Assembly: GCA_963738445.1 (NCBI GenBank)
Contig: CAVTWS010000006.1
Location: 1-64,000, forward strand
Length of the DNA stretch: 64,000 nucleotides
Source: CAVTWS01 sp963738445
GTDB lineage: Bacteria; Actinomycetota; Acidimicrobiia; Acidimicrobiales; SHLQ01
Reading direction: 5' to 3'
Shown: positions 16,882 through 27,398 of the stretch, one piece after another
How the letters are laid out: each line of letters starts with the position of its first letter
How positions within the stretch are numbered: position 1 is the stretch's first letter
Program-made: the position numbers and the translations under genes
The notes under the pieces: generated by a model
Told to the model about the DNA's origin: nothing
What the model saw: the letters and a program-made list of their open reading frames with translations, nothing else
Databases searched by the model: none

Positions 16882-19179
16882 TCAGGTGACGACGTCGAGC
16901 TGCACTGCTGAGGTCTGTGCGGCGTTCGGTCCGATCGTCACGTCCACGATCCCGGCTTCGACGGTGTGCCGCATCGAGCTGTCCCAGATGGCCAGCTGCT
17001 CGGGGCCGACGGCGAAGCTGACGGTCACCGCCTGTCCGGGCTCGAGGTAGACGCGCTCGAAACCGACCAGCCGCACGATCGGCTGGACCACACTGCTGAT
17101 CCGCGGGTGGACGTAGAGCTGCACGACTTCCGCTCCGGCCCGTGCGCCGACGTTGGTCACGGTGACCGAGACGCACGCCGTACCTGCCGAGTCGATCTGG
17201 ACGCGATCGAGGACGGGCTGACCGTAGGTGAACTCGGTGTAACTCAGGCCGTGGCCAAAGGCGTACAGAGGCGTGTTGTCGTTGCTCACGTACCCCAACC
17301 TCGCGGTGGGCTTGCGGTAGTAGAAGACCGGGAGCTGCCCGACGTTGCGGGCGATGGTCACGGGAAGGCGCCCGGAGGGGTTGACGTCGCCGAACAGGAT
17401 GCCAGCGATCGCGTTGCCGGTCGCCTCGCCGAGGTACCAGCCCTCCAGGATCGCCGGTACCGATTCGGACAGGCGCTGGATCGAGTACGGACGACCGTTC
17501 AGTAGTACCGCGACCGTCGGCTTGCCAAGGGCCACGACCTGGCGGACCAGCTCGTTCTGCCGGCCCGGCAGCTCCAGGTCGTCGGTGTCGCCGTAGACCG
17601 GGTCGGGGCCCATGAGCGTGCCGAACGCCTCTCGGGAGAGGGCTTCGTTTCCTCCGAGCACCAGGACGACGGCGTCGGCGGCCCGGGCCGTCGCGACGGC
17701 CTCCCCGATCAGGTCGGCGTCGCGTGCCTCTGTCGGTGCGGCGTACGGGGCGATGGTGTTGGAACCCGGCTCGTCGGGTTCCGAAAGCCGTACCCCCTCC
17801 GCATGGTTCACCGTCACCGCCTCACCGAGGCGGGCGCGGATGCCGTCGAGGACCGAGACGTAACGGGAGGCCGCCGCGCTGTAGGTCCCGACGCGAACCT
17901 TGTCCGCGTTCGGCCCGATGACGGCGAGCGTCGCGATCTGTGTTGCGTCGAGCGGAAGCAGACCGCCGTCGTTCTTCAGAAGGATCACTGCCTGGTCCGC
18001 CGCCCGCCGCGCCAATCGCCGGTGCTCGTCGGAGCCCACGACCGTCGCCACGCGCTCGACGTCGGCGTACGGGCGCTCGAAGAGCCCCGCGTCGAACTTG
18101 GCCGTCAGGACCCGGCGGACCTCGGCATCGATCTCGTCGAGGCGCACCTCCGACGCGTTGACGGCGGCGACGAGACCGGGAAACCCCTCCGCACCCGGGA
18201 ACTCGATGTCGACCCCGGCGTTGAACGCGACCCGGCCGGCGCCGTCGACAGTGGCGGCAAGGCCCTGCTCGGTGTGCAGCCGGGCGACGGCGCCCCCATC
18301 GGAGAAGGTGAGACCCTCGAACCCCCACTCCCGGCGCAAGATGTCCTTGAGGAGCCATGGGTTCGCGCTCGACGGGAGGCCGCCGTTGTTCTCGTTGTAG
18401 GAGGGCATGACGGCGCCCATGCCGCCGACCCGGACCGCCTTCTCGAACGGGGCGAGGAACGTGTCGCGCATCGTCCGCTCGGAGAAGTCGTTCGGGCCGA
18501 CGTTGGTGCCGTTCTCCGGCTGGCCGTGGACGAAATGCTTGGCCGTCGCGATCACATGCTCCTCGTCGATCGACGGTCCACCGCCCTGGAGGCCCTGCAC
18601 GGCGTGGAGCCCCAGCACACCGACGAGGAACGGATCCTCGGAGTACATCTCCTCGACCCGCCCGTACCGCGGATCTCGCGCCAGATCCAGGACCGGCGCA
18701 AGAGCCAGCGAGATCCCCGTGGAGCGGAGCTCGCGGCCGACGACCGTGAAGATCTCCTTCAGCAGCTCCCGGTCCCAGCTGCTCCCCAGACCGATCGCCT
18801 GGGGGAAGCTCGTGGCGCCCTTGATCACGGCCCCGTGGAGTCCCTCGGCCACGAACATCAGCGGGATGCCGAGCCGGGTGTTGGCCATGACCCACGACTG
18901 GATCAGGTTCATCTCCGCCGCGTGAGCGGCGGCGGTGGCGGTGAAGAAGCTGAGCGACCAGAAGGCGCCCATGCCGTCGGGCATCGAACTCCGCGCCACG
19001 GACTCGTCGATCGTGCCGTCCTTCACGATGCCGAACGCAGGGGTCGTGCCGATGGGCACGATCGGCGGCATCGTGCTCCTGCACTGAAGCTGCGCCACCT
19101 TCTCCTCGAGCGTCATGCGGCCCAACAGGTCGCCGACGCGCGTCTCGGTCGACAACCCCGGATCCTGGTAGGCGAACAT
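16882..19179 (-). CDS. Glycoside hydrolase family 3 (beta-glucosidase/xylosidase type)
   Basis: A 765-residue protein starting at ATG 19179 (MFAYQDPGLSTETRVGDLLG). It contains the N-terminal GH3 barrel (RMTLEEKVAQLQ; GIPLMFVAEGLHG; SEDPFLVG; IATAKHFVHG), a catalytic Asp in LTFSDGGAV, the alpha-beta sandwich domain (AVILLKNDGGLLPL; GDVNPSGRLPVT) and a C-terminal fibronectin-III-like domain (LYAFGHGLSYTEF; VTVTNVGARAGAEVVQLYV). The usual Trp after the nucleophile is Gly here. No signal peptide is seen, so it is probably cytoplasmic and acts on imported glycosides. It is divergent from GH51 with 53 bases between starts. Confidence 0.93.
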   Translation of the reverse strand: MFAYQDPGLSTETRVGDLLGRMTLEEKVAQLQCRSTMPPIVPIGTTPAFGIVKDGTIDESVARSSMPDGMGAFWSLSFFTATAAAHAAEMNLIQSWVMANTRLGIPLMFVAEGLHGAVIKGATSFPQAIGLGSSWDRELLKEIFTVVGRELRSTGISLALAPVLDLARDPRYGRVEEMYSEDPFLVGVLGLHAVQGLQGGGPSIDEEHVIATAKHFVHGQPENGTNVGPNDFSERTMRDTFLAPFEKAVRVGGMGAVMPSYNENNGGLPSSANPWLLKDILRREWGFEGLTFSDGGAVARLHTEQGLAATVDGAGRVAFNAGVDIEFPGAEGFPGLVAAVNASEVRLDEIDAEVRRVLTAKFDAGLFERPYADVERVATVVGSDEHRRLARRAADQAVILLKNDGGLLPLDATQIATLAVIGPNADKVRVGTYSAAASRYVSVLDGIRARLGEAVTVNHAEGVRLSEPDEPGSNTIAPYAAPTEARDADLIGEAVATARAADAVVLVLGGNEALSREAFGTLMGPDPVYGDTDDLELPGRQNELVRQVVALGKPTVAVLLNGRPYSIQRLSESVPAILEGWYLGEATGNAIAGILFGDVNPSGRLPVTIARNVGQLPVFYYRKPTARLGYVSNDNTPLYAFGHGLSYTEFTYGQPVLDRVQIDSAGTACVSVTVTNVGARAGAEVVQLYVHPRISSVVQPIVRLVGFERVYLEPGQAVTVSFAVGPEQLAIWDSSMRHTVEAGIVDVTIGPNAAQTSAVQLDVVT

Positions 19180-19232
19180 CGACGAAAGGGTAGTGTCCGG
19201 TCGGATCAGCCACCTTCGCAACGGACAGACGA

Positions 19233-21202
19233 TTGGCTCCGAACCCCGCCCCCATCTCCTGCGTGACGTTCGACGCCACGGCGGCCGGTCCAGCGGTCAG
19301 CCCGACGTTGTTCGGGCTGTTCTTCGAAGACATCAACCTCGGTTGTGACGGTGGCCTGAACGCCAACCTGGTCGACAACTACAGCTTCGACGCCATCTAC
19401 GGCGAGCCCCGGGGAATCCTGGACCAGGTGACGCAGCCCCGGTCGGCCCGCCGGTCCTTCGACCGGCTCCGTCACTGGTTGATCGCCGGAGGGTCGCTCG
19501 CCTCGTGCAGCGACGACGCCGTCGCGCCCGGCGCGTGGTTCGGGCGCATGACCTCGTCCGGCCGCAGCGTCCTGGTCAACAACGGCTACCCGGGCGAGCA
19601 CCCGGGCATCCCGACCCGGCCCGGGACGGCCCTGCAGTTCTCGGCCCTCCTTCGGGGCCAGGACTTCCATGGGGTGGTGTCGGTCGCTCTGGTCGATCCA
19701 TCCGGGAGCGAGGTGGCTCGCGCCAGGCTGCCCGCGCTGGAGCGTGACTGGAGCTGGGTGTCGGCACGGCTGGAACCCTCCACCGAGGTCAGCGCCGCGC
19801 TCCACCTCGTCGTCGACGGCCCGGGCACCGTGGACGTGGACGAGGTGTCGCTGGTGCCCGAGGATCACTGGGGAGCGGGCGACCCCCGATGGAGCCAGGG
19901 TCGGTTGCGGCGCGATCTCGTCGAGGCGTTCCGTGACCTGGCACCGACGTTCATGAGGTTCCCGGGCGGATGCATCGTCGAGGGCCATGGCGACGGCAAT
20001 GGGTACGACTGGAAGAAGACCGTCGGTCCCCTCGAGCAACGCGGCGCCGACTACAACCTGTGGGCCGCCTTCCGTCACGGTGGCGACTACTTGCAGTCGT
20101 TCCAGTCGGGTTCTACGAGTACTTCCTGCTGTGCGAAGACCTCGGCATCGAGGCCATGCCCGTGCTCAGCGCCGGTCTGGCGTGCCAGTTGCGCGTCGCC
20201 GAGGTGGCCGAGCTGGGCACACCCGCGTTCGACGCCGTCGTGCAGAGCTACCTCGACCTCATCGACTGGGCGACCGGCGACCCGCTCACCAGTCCGTGGG
20301 CGGCGCTGCGGGCCGAAGCCGGCCATCCCGAACCGTTCCCGCTGAACCTGCTCGGGATCGGCAACGAGAACTACGGCCCTGAGTACTTCGAGCGATTCGC
20401 GCTCATCAAAGCCGCCGTCGACGCCCACCGGCCCGGGATCACGATCGTCGTCAGCGCCGGGATCGGTCCAGCATCCGATCTCCACGAACAGGTCAGCCAG
20501 TACGGCAACGTCGTGAGAGAAGAGCACTTCTACCAGACACCCGAGTGGGTGATCGGTCAGTCCGACCGGTACGACCACTACCCGCGCACGGCCCCGAAGA
20601 TCTTCCTCGGCGAGTGGGCCGCGCACGAGCCCCAACTTCCCGGAGTGAACGACGACCGGATCCCCAACACCTACCGGAGCGCACTCGCCGAAGCGGCGTT
20701 CTTGACCGGCGTCGAGCGCAACGCCGATGTCGTCACACTCACCTCGTATGCGCCGCTGCTGAACCGACTCGGCGCCGGGCAGTGGGGCCACAACCTCATC
20801 GATTTAACCTCGACCGAGGTGATCCCCACCGCGAACTACGTGGTGCAACAACTGTTCGCCACGACCGTTCGACAGCGCATCGACTTCCAGGCCGGCGCCC
20901 TCCCTGACGGTGTCTACGCCTCGTCCACCGCCGACGATGACACGCAGTGCGTCAAGGTCGTCAACACCACCGGCGCCGAGGTGACGATCGAGGTCCGCCT
21001 CCCGTCGGCCGGCAGCGGCCCGGCCCGCGTCATCACCGTGACCGCAGACCTCGACGCCGTCAACTCGGTCGACGGCGATGGTCACCCGAGGCTGCCCGTT
21101 CAACCGGTCACGACCACGGCACCGGTCGACAACGGCATGATCGTCGTCGCTCTCGCCCCCTACGCCATCGTTGCGCTCGGCGTACCGCTGATCGAGGGCT
21201 GA
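19233..21202 (+). CDS. GH51 alpha-L-arabinofuranosidase (frameshifted)
   Basis: The N-terminal SPTLFGLFFEDINLGCDGGLNANLV, the central carbohydrate-binding-like insert, MRFPGGCIVEG, the acid/base Glu in GIGNENYG and the nucleophile Glu in FLGEWAAHEPQ identify family GH51. The frame breaks in a GGG run at 20109-20111; restoring one G rejoins LQSFQSG to FYEYFLLCEDLGI (1970 bases; 1971 would be 657 codons). The enzyme releases terminal L-arabinofuranose from glycosides or arabinoxylan. No signal peptide is visible. The start is TTG 19233 or GTG 19263; neither has a strong ribosome-binding site. It is divergent from GH3. Confidence 0.88.
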
Positions 21203-21269
21203 GCCGGAACACCCCCGCGGCGAGGTCAACCGACGCCGAACACCGCGACGAGCCGCCGGGTCCCGCGGA

Positions 21270-22241
21270 TCAGAAGGTGGCGATGGGGTTGACCGGACTT
21301 CCCGTCGTCCCGGTGAAGCGGATCGGGCTGACCGACAGGTTGAAGTCCCACTGCTGCAGGCGCTCAGCGGTGCGTGCGCACTCGTCGAGATCGCAGTTGT
21401 CCACCAGCCAGAGCCCCATGGCCACCAGTCCGCAGGTGTGGATCGGGTTGAACACGTTGGGGTACCCCGACGGCATCACGTCCTGGGGTGTGTCACAGCC
21501 GATGTAGGCGACGTCTCGATCACGCAGCCAAGGCAGGCATGCGGCGTGGAAGCCGGCCTGGCGCAGCTGGTCCAACTCGCCGACGTCGCCAGTCTCATGG
21601 CGGCGGCGGTCGTGTCCCGTCCGGAGCAGCACAGCATCACCCGGTTCGACCCGTACGCCCTGGCGAGCTTCGGCCGCGTCGAGATCATCGGGGAACACCG
21701 GCTCTCCCGGCTCGAGCCACTCGACACCGCGAAGGCCCGGGATGTCGATCAGCACGCCACGCGTGACCATGCCGTTCCGGGCCGGCGCCACCGACCCGAA
21801 CGTCGCACCCCCGGCAGCATCGACGGCGGATGCCGGCCGGCCGTTGTACATCTTCCCGTCCCAGAACATGTGGGCCAACGAGTCCACGTGGGTGAACGAG
21901 AAGCCGTGGAACCCGAACGCGAGGTGCTCGCCGGCAGAACCCCAATGGTGATCGTCGGACAGACCGGCGAAGTGCGGGCTCTCGGCCATGTAGGGGGTGG
22001 AGCTCGTCGTGCGCTCGAACCCACCCGGACCCGCAGGGATGTCCCACGCGCACGACACGCTGACACCGTGACGGACCGCGCCCGCGGCCCGGCGGCGCAC
22101 CTCGTCGGTGATGAGGTTCAGCGTCCCCATCTCATCGTCTGCGCCCCAGCGCCCCCAGTTGCACAGCTCGTCGTAGAAGCCGAGGAGCTGGGCCTCGGTC
22201 GGGGGGTTGGCTCTGGAGTACACGCGTCGTGACCTCGGCAA
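21270..22241 (-). CDS. Cyclase family protein (kynurenine-formamidase-like metal hydrolase)
   Basis: A 323-residue protein of the PF04199 cyclase/formamidase family. FTHVDSLAHMFWDG carries the H-x-D-x3-H metal motif, and GVLIDIPGLRG, VEPGDAVLLRTGHD and IGCDTPQDV fit the family order. Members hydrolyse amides, lactones or cyclic intermediates with Zn or Mn. The start is TTG 22241; GTG 22223 is equally possible. It is the last gene of the leftward block that begins with the esterase at 31523, 78 bases after the acyl-CoA dehydrogenase stop, suggesting ring or lactone opening late in the pathway (inference). Confidence 0.85.
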   Translation of the reverse strand: MPRSRRVYSRANPPTEAQLLGFYDELCNWGRWGADDEMGTLNLITDEVRRRAAGAVRHGVSVSCAWDIPAGPGGFERTTSSTPYMAESPHFAGLSDDHHWGSAGEHLAFGFHGFSFTHVDSLAHMFWDGKMYNGRPASAVDAAGGATFGSVAPARNGMVTRGVLIDIPGLRGVEWLEPGEPVFPDDLDAAEARQGVRVEPGDAVLLRTGHDRRRHETGDVGELDQLRQAGFHAACLPWLRDRDVAYIGCDTPQDVMPSGYPNVFNPIHTCGLVAMGLWLVDNCDLDECARTAERLQQWDFNLSVSPIRFTGTTGSPVNPIATF

Positions 22242-22319
22242 TGGCGCTCGTCGTCTGTGGTACGCAAGGGTAGTCAGGCACCCATCCTGGCCGGAGTGCG
22301 TGGCGGGAATCGCGCCCGA

Positions 22320-23617
22320 TCAGTAGTTCGCCACCTCGTTGTCGAGGAGGTGCTCGAAGCGTGCCCGATGGGTCGCCCGAAGGGTCGGGATGTGTGCCGA
22401 GGGCCAACCGTCGACCGGGGCGTAGGCCTTGGCCTTCTTGGTGGCCACGAAGGACTTGTGCACCTCGTCGGCACCGTCGGCGATCCGCATCTGCCGAGCC
22501 AGGACGTACATGTGGGCGAGCGGAAGGTCCATGGTCCAGCCCAGAGCTCCGTGCATCTGGATGGCCCGATCGATCACGTCGTGGAGCACGCGGGCGCCCC
22601 AGAACTTCAGCTCCGCGATCTCGAGGCGGGCCTTCGACGCCCCCACGTTGTCCCAGGTCCAGGCGCTGTGCAGCGCCATAAGACGGAGCGCACGGATGTC
22701 GGCTGAGGACTCGGCGATCATCTCCTGCATCATCTGCTTCTCGATGAGCCGCTCGCCCTTGGTGGTTCGGCTCACGGCCCGCTCGCACATCATGTCGAAG
22801 GCGGCCTCGCACTGGCCGACCCAACGCATGGCGTGGTGGATGCGGCCACCGTTGAGCCGTTGCTGGGCGAGCACGAAGCCGTCGCCCTCGGCCCCGACGC
22901 GGTTCCCGCGGGCACACGACAGTCCTCGAGCACGATCTCCGCGTGTCCGCCCGCCCGGTAGTGCCCGGGGTACGGGTGGTGCATGTTGTACACGTCGCGG
23001 ACGATCTCGCAGCCCGGTGTGCCCTTCGGGATGATGAAGAACGAGGCCGCCTTGTGAGCCGCATTCTCCGGGTTGGTGACCGCCATCATCAAGATGAAGT
23101 CCGCGTTCGACGCGTTCGACGCGAACCATTTGTGACCCGTGATCACGTACTCGTCGCCGTCGCGCACCGCCCGGGTGTTGATCATCGTCGGGTCGCTGCC
23201 CGAGAAGTGCGGTTCGGTCAGCGAGAACGACGAGGTGATCTCACCGGCCAGCAGTGGCGCGAGCCACCGCTCCTTCTGCTCCGGTGTCCCGCCGATGGCG
23301 AGCAGCTCGCTGTTGCCCGAGTCGGGCGCCTGGTTCCCGAAGATCGACGGCGCAACCGAGACCCGACCCAGGATCTCGTGCATGAGGGCCAGCTTCACCT
23401 GCCCGTACCCCTGCCCGCCGAGCTCGTGATCGAGGTGACAGGCCCACAGCCCACGGTCCTTCACCTGCTGCTTCAACGGTGCCGTCGCCAGCTTCCAGTT
23501 GTCGGCGCTCATGTCGTCGTAGAAGAGCGCCAGCGGGGCGATCTCGTCGTCGACGAAGCGCCGCATCCAATCGAGGTGGTCCTGGAACTCGGGTTCCGTC
23601 GAGAAGTCCCACGCCAT
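22320..23617 (-). CDS. Acyl-CoA dehydrogenase (frameshifted)
   Basis: The N-terminal half (MAWDFSTEPEFQDHLDWMRRFV) includes the FAD-site segment SFSLTEPHFSGSDPTMI and GHKWFASNA. The C-terminal half continues in another frame as GNRVGAEGDGFVLAQQRLNGGRIHHAMR to IQMHGALGWTMDLPLAHMY and ends ANY. The break is at about 22905 in a CCC run, consistent with one missing base (1298 bases; 1299 would be 433 codons). It resembles long ACAD10/11-type enzymes, with the R-H-G helix IADGADEVHKSF near the end. It desaturates an acyl-CoA with FAD, following the P450 in the same leftward block. Confidence 0.88.
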
Positions 23618-23673
23618 GGTCTGTGCTCCTTGTGTCAGGTGTCGCCGGTGTCGAGTGTCGCGTTCGGAGGTCG

Positions 23674-24913
23674 CTACCCGCGCATGCGGTAGCGGATCGG
23701 CACCCGCTTGGGCCCGCCCACGAACAGTGTCTTCATGAAGGCCGGCTCGGCCGTGAGCTCGACGTGCTCGAGCCGCGGGACGAGCTCGTTGTAGAAGGCA
23801 CGCGTTTCGAGTCGGGCCAGGTGGGTGCCGAGGCAGTAGTGGGCGCCGAAACCGAACGCGATGTGTCGATTCGGGTTCCGGGTCACGTCGAACGAATCAG
23901 GGTTGTCGAACAGGGCCTCGTCGCGGTTCGCCGACGGGAACGACAGCAGCACCGAGCCGCCCTCCGGGATGGTGACCCCGCCGAGGATCTGTTCGGTGGT
24001 CGCGGTGCGCATGAACTGCTTCACCGGTGACACGAAGCGGAACATCTCCTCGACCGCGGTCGGCACCAGCTCCGGGTCGTCCAGGAGGAGGCGCAGTTGA
24101 TCCGGCTGGGCCACGAGCGCGGCCAGTCCACCGCCGATGGCTGCGCTGGTCGTGTCATGGCCTGCGGAGGCGATGATGGTGAAGTAGCCCACGGCCTCGA
24201 GCACACCGATCGGTGCGCCGTCGATCTTCGCATTGGCGATGACCGTGGCCAGATCGTCGCGTGGGTGGGCGCGCCGATCTTCGATGAGTCCGGTGAAGTA
24301 GTCGACGAACTCGAGCAGGGTGGCCAGCAGCTTGTCCTTGTCGGTCTCGCGGGCGAGGTCGGGGTCCTGATTGCCGAACATCTCCTGGGTCAGGGTGAGC
24401 ATCCGCGGAAAGTCCTCTTCCGGCAATCCCAGCAGGGCGAGGATGATGTACAGCGGGTAGTTCACGGCGACGTCGGTGAAGAAGTCGCATTCCCCGCCGA
24501 GCTCGGCCATGTGATCCACCGCCCGCTTGGCCAACTCGTCGGCCCGGCCCGACAGGCGCGGCGATGTTGCTCATCTTGAACCAGTCGACACTGATCTTGC
24601 GATACACCGTGTGCTCGGGCGCATCCATCTGGACCAGCGTCCGCACCGGCATCTCGCCAGACCCTTTCGACGGATCGCGCTTCGGGCCCAAGGCCGGCCG
24701 CGGCGCGCTGATCCAGATCTCGGGCGATCGGGCCACCGTCATGATGTCGTCGTAGCGGGTGAGGGCCCAGAACGGATCGAAGCCAGCGACATCGACGTAC
24801 GGGATCGGGCACTCCCTTCGCAGGAGGGCGCAGGACCGGTGGAAGTGGGCCTCATCGGCATAGGCGGCGGGCTGGGTGAAGACGGCCGCCGCGTCCTCGA
24901 TCGACTGGTTCAT
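23674..24913 (-). CDS. Cytochrome P450 (frameshifted)
   Basis: The N-terminal part (MNQSIEDAAAVFTQPAAYAD ... MDAPEHTVYRKIS) and the rest join near 24556-24562, where one extra base seems present (1240 bases; 1239 would be 413 codons). Diagnostic motifs are the I-helix ASAGHDTTSAAIGG, EEMFRFVSPVK as the E-x-x-R helix and the heme loop AFGFGAHYCLGTHLARLE with its Cys ligand. It is a soluble CYP needing separate ferredoxin and reductase, not seen nearby. Its ATG overlaps the GH2 stop, so glycosidase and P450 are translationally coupled, an unusual pairing. The downstream acyl-CoA dehydrogenase is 56 bases on. Confidence 0.9.
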
Positions 24914-27398
24914 CTGGATCTCCTGTTCGGCGGGGGGCCTGGGCTCAAGGGAAGCGTGGGGACGACGACGGTGACGGGCTCACAGCCGTCGGTGGTCACG
25001 GTCATGACGACGTCACCGGATTCGTGTCCGGCCCGGATGACGGCCAGGGCGCGGCCGAGATACGTCGTGTGCCGGCCCGCCGTGAACCCCTCGGTCGTGA
25101 TCGGCTCGGCACTGCCGAACCCGAGGAGGGTGCCCGGCCCGGCGACATCGACCGACACCATCCGGTCGGCGAGCGGGCGGACGATGCCGGCGAGATCCGT
25201 GAGCTCGATCGGCACGTAGACGAGATCGACGCCGTCGGCTCGAAGGGCCTCGCTCTCGGGGACCACCCGCAGCTCGAGCGAGTCGCTGGCGCTGTGCAGT
25301 TCGTCGCGCCCGATCTCGCCGCCTCGCTCGTCGTAGGCGATGGCGACCAGTCGACCCGGTCGGTACGGCACGGAGAACGTGGCGAGATACTTCGCGTCGG
25401 GGCCAGCCGGGGCACTTCCCACGAGGAGGTCGTCGAGGCGCAGCTCCACCCGTGCCGCGTCGGCGTAGACCTCGACGGTGGCCACTCGGCCGTCGCAACC
25501 ATCCCAGCTCCAGCTCCGGATCGAATCCGTACGTCCGGCCCGACACGTCCGCTGCTCGCCGGCATGGTCGACCCGTTGCACGGCGAGGTGCGGACCGCGC
25601 GTGTGGTGCCACACGATCTCGTTGAGGAAGGACTGCGTCTGCCGGTGCCCCGTGATGTCGATCACGGGCGTGCCGGCCAGGAGGCCGGGCCACGGCGCAT
25701 AGAGCTGCCGCTTCTCGTTGTAGCGCACCACCGCGATCCCCGCCTCGCCGACGTAGTCCCACCCGGTCCAGGCGAAGTCACCGATCACATGCGGCAACTG
25801 CTCGACCTCGTGCCAGATGTCGACGGTCTCGACCGGGTTCGACTCACTGCCGACGATGACACGCTGCGGGTGACGGGCGGCGTCCTTGCGGTATCGGCCG
25901 AGCATGTAGTTGTACCCAGCGATGTCGAGCGCCGCGTACACCTGCCGTGTCCGAGTGTCGACGGCCGGCAGCCGGACGAGGCGCGGCAGCGTCTTCTCGA
26001 GCACCCCCATCAAGAAGTTGAGGATCACGATGAGGTTCTTGTGCGGCGGCTGCCCGCTCTCGCGCGCCGCGGCGCTCTTCTGCGCGAGCTTCTCGTCGTC
26101 CTGGGGAGAGATGAGGTTGAGGAAGCCGTTGATGCAGTTGGTGACGAACCGCGTCGGGTCGAGCTCGCGTGTGCGCTCGGCCATGGCGCGGTTCAGCGCG
26201 ATCCCGCGTGCGGTGGCGGTCTCGGCGATCTCGTTGCCCAGCGAGTACATGATGACCGACGGGTGGTTGGCATCCTTCGCGATCATCGACTCGAGGTCTC
26301 GCTCCCACCACTCCTCGAAGTCCAGCGAGTAGTCGAAGTTGGACTTCGGGCGCCGCCAGGCATCGGTCAGCTCGTCCATGACCAGGATGCCGTGCCGGTC
26401 ACACGCCCGCAGGGTCGCCCGCGACAGTGGGTTGTGGGCGCTGCGGATCGCGTTGTACCCGCTCTGCTTCATGATGCGGACGCGTCGCTCCTCCGCCGCA
26501 TCGAGGGTGTGGGCCCCGATCACGCCGTTGTCGTGGTGGATGCACCCGCCGCGGAGCTTGGTGGGCTGACCGTTGACGCGCAGCCCTCGCCGGGCATCGA
26601 CCTCGATGGTCCGGATCCCGAAACCGACCGAGGCGCGGTCGACGGTCTCGTCACCCTCGGCCAGGACGACCGACGCCCTGTGCAGGCTCGGACTGTCGGG
26701 TGACCACAGCTCCGCGTCACGACGTCGAGCTGCTGGCGCACCCGCTTCGTCTCGCCGGGGCCGACGACGACGACGTCCTCCGCCGATGCGACCTGCTGAC
26801 CCGCTCCGTTCGTGACCACCGCCGTCACGGTGAGCTGCCGACGGTCGCCACGGTCGTTGACGACCGTCGTGAGCGCATCGACGACCGCGTCGGCGCCGTC
26901 GAGGCACCGGGTAGACAGCCGGAGGCCGTCCACGGCGACTCGCGTCCGCCCTCCGGTCAGGAGGTTGACCGGCCGGTAGATCCCGCTGCCGGAGTACCAG
27001 CGGCTGTTCGGCATCTGGTCGTTGCGAGCGACGACGTCGACCACGTTCTCCGCTCCGTACCGGAGGTGCTCGTCGAGCACGACGTGGAACATCGCATAGC
27101 CGGACGGTCGCCCACCGACCACCGGGCCGTTGAGCGAGACCTCGGAACGCATGTACACGCCTTCGAACTCGAGCACGACGTGGCGATCACGCCACTCCTC
27201 CGGTGCGTGGAACCGCTTCGAGTAGCGGTAGACGCCACCCGGGAAGTAGCCCGTGTTGTGACCGTTGGGTGTGGTCGGGTCGCGGGCCTCGAACAGCATC
27301 GCGTCATGCGGAAGAGTCACTGGTTCGATCGCACCCCCGCCATCGCGCCCGCCTTCGGTCCGCACGAACCAGTCGTCGTTGAACGTCTCCGAGATCAC
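24910..27398 (-). CDS. Glycoside hydrolase family 2 (frameshifted)
   Basis: The N-terminal sugar-binding domain (VTLPHDAM; GYFPGGVYRYSKRF; NSRWYSGSGIYRPVNLL) and immunoglobulin-like domain are in one frame; DAELWSPDSPSLH, the TIM barrel and C-terminal beta domains follow in another after a break at about 26720 (2489 bases; 2490 would be 830 codons). The acid/base Glu is in YSLGNEIAE and the likely nucleophile Glu in IVGSESNPVE. GH2 covers beta-galactosidases, glucuronidases and mannosidases; which one is not decidable here. Start GTG 27398 overlaps the GH3 stop, and its own stop overlaps the P450 start. Confidence 0.87.

Noticed and set aside
24910..26700. Long opposite-strand frame at 25024-26703
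   Set aside because: It is antisense to GH2, which carries both catalytic glutamates; no domain is recognisable in the shadow.
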